NCBI GenBank assembly: GCA_964425135.1 | Contig: CAYRKW010000039.1 | Coordinates: forward strand, 1-30,087 | Origin: CAYLLD01 sp964425135 | Lineage (GTDB): Bacteria; Pseudomonadota; Alphaproteobacteria; Rhodobacterales; Rhodobacteraceae | DNA length: 30,087 nt | Direction of reading: 5' to 3' | In this document: positions 24,755 through 30,087 of the stretch, piece after piece | How positions within the stretch are numbered: the first letter of the stretch is position 1 | How the letters are laid out: the number at the start of each line of letters is the position of its first letter | Notes under the pieces: generated by a model | What the model was told of the DNA's origin: nothing | Databases searched by the model: none | The model's input: only the letters and a program-made list of their open reading frames with translations | Program-made: the position numbers and the translations under genes

Positions 24755-26218
24755 TCAGGCGTCCTCAATCCCGCCCATGCAGATATATTTGACCTCGAGA
24801 AAATCATCGAGACCTTGCTGCGCGCCTTCCCGCCCCAAACCTGAAGATTTGACCCCGCCAAACGGGGCTTCGGCGGTAGAGACATGGCCAGTGTTCACGC
24901 CCACCATGCCGTAATCGAGCGCCTCTGAGACACGCCAGACCCGCGCGATGTCGCGGCTGTAGAAATAAGATGCAAGGCCGAACTCGGTGGCATTGGCCGC
25001 CTCAACGGCCTCCGTCTCGGTCTCAAAGCGAAAGAGCGGCGCAACGGGGCCGAAGGTCTCTTCAGTGGCGACCGCCATATCGGAGGTTACATCGGTCAGG
25101 ATGGTCGGCTCAAAGAACGTCCCGCCCATCGCATGGGGCGCACCACCCAGCGTCAGGCGCGCGCCTTTGGATGTCGCATCCGCGATATGGCCGCTGACTT
25201 TAGCAACTGCCGCGTCATTGATGAGCGGGCCAAACACAACGCCGTCCTCTGCGCCGTTGCCGACCTTGAGACCGGCGACCTTCGCGGCCAGTTTCTCGGC
25301 AAACGCATCATAGACACCGGCCTGCACGTAGATGCGGTTTGCGCAAACGCAGGTCTGACCGTTGTTGCGAAATTTCGACAGGATCGCCCCATCAACCGCC
25401 GCATCCAAATCAGCATCATCAAAGACGATAAACGGCGCATTGCCGCCCAGCTCCAGCCCAAGTTTCTTGATCGTCGGCGCGCATTGCTCATAGAGCTTCG
25501 CGCCAACACCGGTTGAGCCGGTGAAAGTGAGCTTGCGCACGGTGCGGCTGCTGGTCAACACCCCGCCGATGGTCGCCGCATCGCCTGTGACAACCGAGAA
25601 GAGACCATCGGGCAGCCCCGCTTCTTGCGCGAGTAGCGCCATTGCGATAGCGGAAAACGGCGTCAACTCGGACGGTTTGAGCACCATCGCACAACCAGCT
25701 GCAAAGGCGGGGGCGGCCTTGCGCGCAATCATTGCGTTGGGAAAGTTCCACGGCGTGATCGCGGCTGTGACACCAATAGGTTGCTTGATCGTCAGGATGC
25801 GCTTGTCAGGCGAATTTGTTGGCGTGGTATCGCCGTATGCGCGGCGGCCTTCTTCGGCAAACCATTCGATAAAAGACGCGCCAAACCCGATCTCGCCCAT
25901 CGCTTCGGGCATCGGCTTGCCTTGCTCTGCGGTCAGGATCGCGGCCAGATCGCCCTGATGCGCCATCATAAGATCGAACCAGCGTTTGAGGACATCGCTG
26001 CGCTCTTTCGCTGTGCGCTGGGCCCAAGCCTTTTGCGCGATCTCGGCAGCATCAATCGCCTCTTGCGTCTGAGCCGCGCCCAGATCAGGCACATGGCCCA
26101 GAAGCGCGCCCGTCGCAGGGTTGGTTACAGCAATGCCAGCGCCATTGGCATCGATCCAGCGATCGCCAACAAGGGCAGCTTGGCGCAGAAGGTCGGGGTT
26201 TTTGAGGGTAAGTGTCAT
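24755..26218 (-). CDS. gabD: NAD(P)-dependent succinate-semialdehyde dehydrogenase
   Basis: A 487-residue aldehyde dehydrogenase of the GabD/SSADH class. Catalytic elements are Asn158 (TPWNFP), Glu256 (GLELGGNAP) and Cys290 (NNGQTCVCANR). A second Cys two residues later is typical of SSADH. The Rossmann loop TFTGSTGVG is present, and length is normal. It oxidises succinic semialdehyde, the HpaI product, to succinate for the TCA cycle. It overlaps the hpaD stop by ATGA. Its place in the operon fits this role better than GABA catabolism. Confidence 0.92.
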   Translation of the reverse strand: MTLTLKNPDLLRQAALVGDRWIDANGAGIAVTNPATGALLGHVPDLGAAQTQEAIDAAEIAQKAWAQRTAKERSDVLKRWFDLMMAHQGDLAAILTAEQGKPMPEAMGEIGFGASFIEWFAEEGRRAYGDTTPTNSPDKRILTIKQPIGVTAAITPWNFPNAMIARKAAPAFAAGCAMVLKPSELTPFSAIAMALLAQEAGLPDGLFSVVTGDAATIGGVLTSSRTVRKLTFTGSTGVGAKLYEQCAPTIKKLGLELGGNAPFIVFDDADLDAAVDGAILSKFRNNGQTCVCANRIYVQAGVYDAFAEKLAAKVAGLKVGNGAEDGVVFGPLINDAAVAKVSGHIADATSKGARLTLGGAPHAMGGTFFEPTILTDVTSDMAVATEETFGPVAPLFRFETETEAVEAANATEFGLASYFYSRDIARVWRVSEALDYGMVGVNTGHVSTAEAPFGGVKSSGLGREGAQQGLDDFLEVKYICMGGIEDA

Positions 26219-27198
26219 GGTGCTATGATCGGGCTCGCCTGAATTTCGGATTGTTTCGTATCGACACCAACAAATGTCGTGCCATGTTTGAACCAGCTTT
26301 CAGGCGCAGCAGCGCCCCATAAGGTCTGGCGTTGCGGGTCTTTCAGATCCCACTTGATTGGCTCAAGATCGGGATCAACTGTTTGGTAATCGGAGCAGTA
26401 AATCTCGATCCGGTGGCCGTCGGGGTCGAGAATGTAGAGGAAAAAGGCGTTGGAGATCCCGTGCCGCCCGGGGCCGCGCTCGATATTGTCCACATAGCCC
26501 GTCGTCGCCATCAGATCGAGCAGATCGATGATATTGAGAGGCGTCGGCACCCAAAACGCGACATGATGCATGCGCGGTCCGGTGCCATTGGTAAAGGCCA
26601 TATCATGCACGCCGCCCTTGCGGTGCATCCACGCAGCCCAGAGTTTCTTGCTCTGTTCATCCTCGGTATATTCGGTCACGCGGAAGCCGAAATCGGAATA
26701 GAAGGCAACGGAGGCATCGACGTCATGGCTGAAGCAGTTGAAATGGTCGATCCGGAGCGGCTTCACCCCGCGATAGAGCGCGTAATTCTGATGGATCGGT
26801 GCCAGCCGGTCCATCTTGTGATAGAACTCCAGCGGAATCCCGAGGTTGTCAGATGTGAGCAGCGTGCGGCCCTGATAGGGGCGCTCGATCCATTGTGTCG
26901 GGCGGCCTTTGGACTGGAAATAGGTCTCGGCACGATCCAGATCCTCTTCATCGAAGGTCTTGAACCCCATCACCTCAACCGTGCTGGGCTGATCAGATTT
27001 TTGTAGAATGATGCAATGATGCCCGCGCTCTTCCATGGCGCGCAGATAGATGTGGCTGTCGCTCTCATCGGTGACCTGCAGGCCGAGAATATCGGTGTAG
27101 AATTTGCGCGATGCGGCGAGGTCTTTGACGTTCAGACAAACGTGGCTCAGCCGGATGGTATTGAAGTCAGGATAAAGGTTCGGTGCAGGTACTGGCAT
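26215..27198 (-). CDS. hpaD: 3,4-dihydroxyphenylacetate 2,3-dioxygenase (VOC extradiol type)
   Basis: A 327-residue type I extradiol dioxygenase with two VOC repeats (LSHVCLNVKDLAASRKFYTD and IDHFNCFSHDVDASVAFYSD). The iron ligands are His152, His212 (RMHHVAF) and Glu265 (RIEIYCSDY). The second-shell His198 (GGVHDMAF) and Tyr255 (FLYILDPD) match the catalytic residues of Brevibacterium homoprotocatechuate dioxygenase, including the ERGPGRHG stretch. It cleaves homoprotocatechuate to 5-carboxymethyl-2-hydroxymuconic semialdehyde. It is of the VOC class, not the unrelated class of E. coli HpaD. The gene is separated from hpaE by a palindromic repeat with an assembly flaw and overlaps gabD. Confidence 0.95.
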   Translation of the reverse strand: MPVPAPNLYPDFNTIRLSHVCLNVKDLAASRKFYTDILGLQVTDESDSHIYLRAMEERGHHCIILQKSDQPSTVEVMGFKTFDEEDLDRAETYFQSKGRPTQWIERPYQGRTLLTSDNLGIPLEFYHKMDRLAPIHQNYALYRGVKPLRIDHFNCFSHDVDASVAFYSDFGFRVTEYTEDEQSKKLWAAWMHRKGGVHDMAFTNGTGPRMHHVAFWVPTPLNIIDLLDLMATTGYVDNIERGPGRHGISNAFFLYILDPDGHRIEIYCSDYQTVDPDLEPIKWDLKDPQRQTLWGAAAPESWFKHGTTFVGVDTKQSEIQASPIIAP

Positions 27199-27394
27199 GG
27201 CAGTCTCTTTTTTGGTTTCGGGCGTCCTGCCCCGGACCTGATACCGGGGCCCGTTGGGGAATTTGCCGGGGGCCCCCGGTCAGGGGCCGGGCGGCGCGAC
27301 AAAGCGANNNNNNNNNNGGGCGCCCCCCCCCGCCCCTTACCGGGGCCGGTTGGGCATATTTGCCCGGCCGCCCGGGATCAGGTCCGGGGCGGCG
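27199..27394. repeat. Palindromic intergenic repeat between hpaE and hpaD, with 10-N gap
   Basis: No gene is seen. The left arm near 27228-27250 (CCCCGGACCTGATACC) and the right arm near 27371-27390 (GGGATCAGGTCCGGGG) are inverted copies. GC-rich near-repeats (ACCGGGGCCCGTTGGG and ACCGGGGCCGGTTGGG) lie on both sides of the 10-N stretch at 27308-27317. This is the CCGGACCTGATCCGG-type hairpin repeat common between alphaproteobacterial genes. A long C run beside the Ns suggests poor sequence quality. It interrupts an otherwise overlapping operon. Confidence 0.6.
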
Positions 27395-28906
27395 CTACAA
27401 GGCTCCGAGTTTGGTGATCTTATGCTGACCGGTCGCAAAACCGATGTGTTTTTGCTCCATATAGAACTCAAACGACCAGTCCCCGCCATCACGGCCAATG
27501 CCGCTGGCTTTCACGCCGCCAAAGGGCGTTGGCAAATGGCGGACATTCTCGGAATTCACCCAGATCATCCCCGCCTCCAGCTTGTCGGTGAACCGCAGGG
27601 CGCGGGTCAGATCGTTGGTCCAGACATATCCGGTCAGGCCGTAAGGCACATCATTTGCCATCTCCAACGCCTCCTCCTCGGTCGAGAACGGGATGGAGGT
27701 CAGCACAGGTCCAAATATCTCTTCCTGCGCGATCCGCATGGTGTTGTCGGCTTGTGTGAACAGCGTTGGGCGAACGAAATATCCCTCATCGCCCACTCTC
27801 TCGCCGCCCGCCGCCACTGTCGCGCCGTCCGCTTTGGCGATGTCGAAATAGCTGGTGACCTTGTTAAAATGCTCTTCACTCACCAGCGGGCCAACCTCCG
27901 TCGCGGGATCAAGCGGGTGGCCGACCTTGATGTTATTCACGCGCGCGATCAGCTTGGTCTCAAATTCATCGCGGATCGTGTCCTGAACCAGCAGGCGTGA
28001 CGACGACGTGCAGCGCTCGCCATTGATCGAATAGATCATGAAAATCGCCGCATCGAGCGCACGGTCAAGATCGGCATCATCGAACACAATCACAGGGTTC
28101 TTGCCGCCAAGCTCCAGATGGTTGCGCTTGAGCGTGTCGGCCCCTTGCTTGGTGATCAGGCTCCCTGTCCGGCTTTCGCCAACAAAGGCAATCGCCTTGA
28201 TCTTCGGATGTTCGCACAGCGCCTTGCCCGCGCCGTCACCAAAGCCGTTGACCGTGTTCAAAACACCCGGCGGCAGTCCGGCCTCCTCCGCAATCTCAAC
28301 CAGCAAACGCGCTGTCAGAGGGGAGGCCTCAGCGGGCTTGTGCACCACCGTGCACCCTGCCGCGAGTGCCGGCGCGATCTTCCAAGTGGAGAGCATAAAC
28401 GGCGTATTCCACGGCGTGATCACCCCCACCGGCCCGATGGGCACACGCGTTGTGATATTCATCAGCGTAGGCGATTTCAGATGCTGACCATCGCGTGCCT
28501 GAACCACCTGATCGGCAAAATAGCGGAAATTCTCAGCCCCGCGCAGGGCCGCCTTGGACATGAATTTATAGGCCTGCCCTGTGTCCCAACATTCGCAGAG
28601 CGCAATCTCTTCTGCCCGCGCTTCGATCCCTTCGGCGATGCGAATGATGATCTTTCGGCGCTCGGTCGCGGGCATATCGCGCCATGCGGCGAAGGCCTCA
28701 TGCGCCGCATTTGCCGCCTTGTCGATGTCCGCCGCCGATCCATGCGCAACGTCGCAGATGACAGATTCATCGACGGGCGAAATTGTCTCAAACGTACCTT
28801 CCGAGCCGGGCGTGTCCTGACCTGCGATGCGGTTGAGAATGCCTGTGTCGCGAAACCGCGTCAGATAGCCGTCAAGTTTTGCGATATTGTCCTCAAGAAC
28901 GCTCAT
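27395..28906 (-). CDS. hpaE: 5-carboxymethyl-2-hydroxymuconate semialdehyde dehydrogenase HpaE
   Basis: A 503-residue NAD-dependent aldehyde dehydrogenase of the HpaE group. Asn167 (TPWNTP), Glu265 (HLELGGKNP) and Cys299 (NGERCTSSSR) are the catalytic residues. FVGESRTGS is the Rossmann loop, and NSENVRHLPTPFGGVKASG near the end is a hallmark of the HpaE/hydroxymuconic semialdehyde subfamily. It oxidises the HpaD ring-cleavage product to 5-carboxymethyl-2-hydroxymuconate. Its start overlaps the hpaF stop (ATGA). Downstream lies the palindromic repeat, the only sizeable spacer in the operon. Confidence 0.95.
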   Translation of the reverse strand: MSVLEDNIAKLDGYLTRFRDTGILNRIAGQDTPGSEGTFETISPVDESVICDVAHGSAADIDKAANAAHEAFAAWRDMPATERRKIIIRIAEGIEARAEEIALCECWDTGQAYKFMSKAALRGAENFRYFADQVVQARDGQHLKSPTLMNITTRVPIGPVGVITPWNTPFMLSTWKIAPALAAGCTVVHKPAEASPLTARLLVEIAEEAGLPPGVLNTVNGFGDGAGKALCEHPKIKAIAFVGESRTGSLITKQGADTLKRNHLELGGKNPVIVFDDADLDRALDAAIFMIYSINGERCTSSSRLLVQDTIRDEFETKLIARVNNIKVGHPLDPATEVGPLVSEEHFNKVTSYFDIAKADGATVAAGGERVGDEGYFVRPTLFTQADNTMRIAQEEIFGPVLTSIPFSTEEEALEMANDVPYGLTGYVWTNDLTRALRFTDKLEAGMIWVNSENVRHLPTPFGGVKASGIGRDGGDWSFEFYMEQKHIGFATGQHKITKLGAL

Positions 28907-29292
28907 GCGCTGCCCTCCATATGATCGCGGATGTTTCCAAACTTCGGCGATAGCTCTGCATCGATATCGCGCATTTCAGCTGAAAGCGCGATGGATGTGT
29001 GCGCCATCGCTGGCGCCACGAAGTCCTTGAGTGCCCCAAAGATGCGGGTGATTGCATCTTTCTTTACATCATCGGGTCGCCCCTCGCGCAGACGTACGCT
29101 CAGATCGATAAACCCGTGCTTGGGATCGCCATCCGCCATCGCGACATGATCAACGCGGGTGGCGCGGACGCGGATGCCAGGTGTGGGGAAGGTCTCAATC
29201 CCAGCCGCCGCCACGCGGATCGTTTCGCAAAGCGCAGCCATATCCACAACCCCTTCTAGGTTCGCAGAATAGTCGATCTGGAAGTGCGGCAT
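28903..29292 (-). CDS. hpaF: 5-carboxymethyl-2-hydroxymuconate delta-isomerase HpaF
   Basis: A 129-residue tautomerase-superfamily enzyme. It begins MPHFQIDYSANLE, so the catalytic N-terminal Pro is exposed once Met is removed. Length equals E. coli HpaF/CHMI (about 126). The internal FIDLSVRLREGRPDDVKKD is typical. It ketonises 5-carboxymethyl-2-hydroxymuconate for the decarboxylase step. AAGGA lies about seven bases before the ATG. It is the first gene of the operon, and its leader contains the perfect palindrome TTAACATGTTAA. Confidence 0.94.
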   Translation of the reverse strand: MPHFQIDYSANLEGVVDMAALCETIRVAAAGIETFPTPGIRVRATRVDHVAMADGDPKHGFIDLSVRLREGRPDDVKKDAITRIFGALKDFVAPAMAHTSIALSAEMRDIDAELSPKFGNIRDHMEGSA

Positions 29293-29301
29293 GGCATATC
29301 C

Positions 29302-29351
29302 TTAACATGTTAATTGTTGCTAAGTTAAATAATAGCTAAGAGGGTTGTCAA
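29302..29351. promoter_or_regulatory. hpaF/hpaR divergent promoter with palindromic operator
   Basis: The perfect palindrome TTAACATGTTAA (29302-29313) lies 10 bp before the hpaF ATG. For hpaF on the minus strand, TTGACA (29346-29351) with TTTAAC (29324-29329, spacing 16) makes a candidate promoter, placing the palindrome at or just after the transcript start. For hpaR on the plus strand, TTAACA within the palindrome and TTAAAT (29325-29330) are spaced 17 bp. GCTAAG occurs twice (29319 and 29335). The arrangement fits HpaR repressing both directions. Confidence 0.55.
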
Positions 29352-29380
29352 CACATCATCTGACGGCCAAGGGAGAGACC

Positions 29381-29818
29381 ATGGCAAAAGCGCTTCCATC
29401 AACTGCCCGCTCCCTTCCCATCGCGCTGATCCGTGCGCGTGAAGGGGTCATGGCGCCCATTCGCGAGATGCTGTCCGAGACGGGGATCACCGAACAGCAG
29501 TGGCGCGTTTTACGGGTACTGGCAGAGTTTGGCGCGATGGACACCAAGACCCTCGCCGACCGGTCCAGCCTCTTGTTCCCCAGCCTCACCCGCATCGCCG
29601 CAACCCTGCGCGAGAAAGGGCTCGTCACCCAGACCCGCGACGAAAAAGACCGACGTCGCCAATTCATCGACATAACCGCGAGCGGGCAAAAGATTATCGA
29701 CGATCATTCCCCGCAGGCCGCGCAGATCGTATCTGGTTTCAAGGGCATTCTGGGGGAGCAAGACTATGAGACCCTTCTCGATCTGCTGACGCGGCTCGAT
29801 CCGGGCGCGCAGAATTAG
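29381..29818 (+). CDS. hpaR: MarR-family homoprotocatechuate degradation regulator HpaR
   Basis: A 145-residue MarR-type repressor. The dimerisation helix with PIALIRAREGVMAPIR, the helix-turn-helix MDTKTLADRSSLLFPSLTRIAATL and the wing QTRDEKDRRRQFIDIT are all typical of HpaR, which releases DNA on binding the aromatic substrate. The ATG at 29381 has AAGGGAGAG just upstream; a TTG twelve codons earlier is less likely. It diverges from hpaF across an 88-bp region with the palindromic operator. Its TAG stop (29816-29818) lies inside the left arm of the inverted-repeat element. Confidence 0.93.
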   Translation: MAKALPSTARSLPIALIRAREGVMAPIREMLSETGITEQQWRVLRVLAEFGAMDTKTLADRSSLLFPSLTRIAATLREKGLVTQTRDEKDRRRQFIDITASGQKIIDDHSPQAAQIVSGFKGILGEQDYETLLDLLTRLDPGAQN

Positions 29819-29978
29819 AGCCTCCGACCCAAAACCTGAGGTTTTCAGTTCTGCACAAAGGCGCTGAATACGGATTGTCGCGGCTCGTCCGGGCGATGAG
29901 CCCGCATGTCGGGACGCCGCTTGATCTTGAGAAAATTCTGATTGGCGAAAGCCTCAGGTTTTGGGTCGGAGGCTCTAA
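29815..29978. repeat. 164-bp element with perfect 27-bp inverted repeats
   Basis: The left arm (29815-29841) and right arm (29952-29978) are exact reverse complements, beginning TTAGAGCCTCCG and ending CGGAGGCTCTAA. The 110-bp interior has no gene. Its right half is the copy of the left-edge repeat (107-201). Each arm supplies the TAG stop codon of the gene entering it: hpaR from the left and the partial gene from the right. There is no transposase. It is either a MITE-like mobile repeat inserted between convergent genes or a repeat used as a bidirectional terminator. Confidence 0.8.
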
Positions 29979-30087
29979 CCGGCGACGATGCTATCCGCCC
30001 GCCAGCCATCAAAAATCTCCAAGGCCTTTTCTGCAAATGCCGCATCATTGATGTGACAGGACAGGCGATGGGTGGCGGTATTCTCCG
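29975..30087 (-). CDS. 3' end of an unidentified gene (partial, cut by window edge)
   Basis: The last 36 codons of a minus-strand frame are visible, containing CHINDAAFAEKALEIFDGW, and they end in TAG at 29975-29977. The composition is coding-like and the frame is the only one with a sensible helical C terminus. The TAG is formed by the outer end of the inverted-repeat element. I cannot identify the family from this tail. It converges with hpaR. Confidence 0.6.
   Translation of the reverse strand, partial: ENTATHRLSCHINDAAFAEKALEIFDGWRADSIVAG

Noticed and set aside
29815..29978. Insertion sequence
   Set aside because: There is no transposase reading frame in 164 bp. Only inverted repeats are present, so it is reported as a non-coding repeat.
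1..30087. tRNA, rRNA, riboswitch or CRISPR loci
   Set aside because: No cloverleaf, rRNA-like segment, or known riboswitch core was recognised on reading both strands.

Overview
The window looks like a chromosomal segment of an alphaproteobacterium, most likely a marine Rhodobacterales (Roseobacter-type). It is GC-rich, dense with ATGA start/stop overlaps, and carries a TRAP transporter, a Fur-type Zur beside znuABC, and a homoprotocatechuate (hpa) cluster in the style of that group. It is a draft assembly. Three 100-N gaps (1962-2061, 7868-7967, 17654-17753) and one 10-N gap (27308-27317) are present, and the three long gaps each interrupt a gene. The 100-N gaps are probably placeholders, so frame changes across them mean nothing.

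Layout. (1) 1-202: an intergenic palindromic repeat, then an FAH-family hydrolase (minus strand) and a short decayed reading frame. (2) 1264-4565: zinc uptake, with znuA diverging from zur-znuC-znuB and candidate Zur dyads in the tiny divergent promoter. (3) 4612-6323: a DUF5666/DUF6502 pair of unknown function on the minus strand. (4) 6467-14514 (plus strand): an unusual run made of an adenylation domain followed by a membrane flavin/NAD(P) oxidoreductase (layout of fungal TmpL), an enoyl-CoA hydratase, a NicX-type 2,5-dihydroxypyridine dioxygenase homologue, an alpha/beta hydrolase, an acyl-CoA-dehydrogenase-fold flavoprotein without the usual catalytic Glu, and a CoA ligase. The last four overlap and form one operon. 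(5) 14560-18738 (minus strand): a cytochrome P450 followed by a TRAP transporter (dctP, dctQ, dctM). (6) 18950-20884: a divergent phenol-hydroxylase-type FAD monooxygenase. (7) 20915-29292 (minus strand): the operon hpaF-hpaE-hpaD-gabD-aromatic amino acid decarboxylase-FAH (hpaG-like)-hpaH-hpaI, with divergent hpaR. (8) A second copy of the palindromic repeat, and the 3' end of an unidentified gene at the right edge.

How the genes work together. Regions 5-7 read as one catabolic unit. The TRAP system imports an organic acid, the P450 and/or flavin hydroxylase are candidates to make 3,4-dihydroxyphenylacetate, HpaD cleaves the ring, HpaE/F/FAH/HpaH/HpaI convert the product to pyruvate and succinic semialdehyde, and GabD yields succinate. 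No hpaBC hydroxylase is in the window. Near-palindromic ACATGT-centred sites lie in both the hpaF/hpaR and the P450/monooxygenase divergent promoters, which suggests that HpaR controls both. Region 4 looks like a separate pathway centred on cleavage of an N-heteroaromatic ring. Its substrate cannot be read from the sequence, and it is the most novel part of the window.
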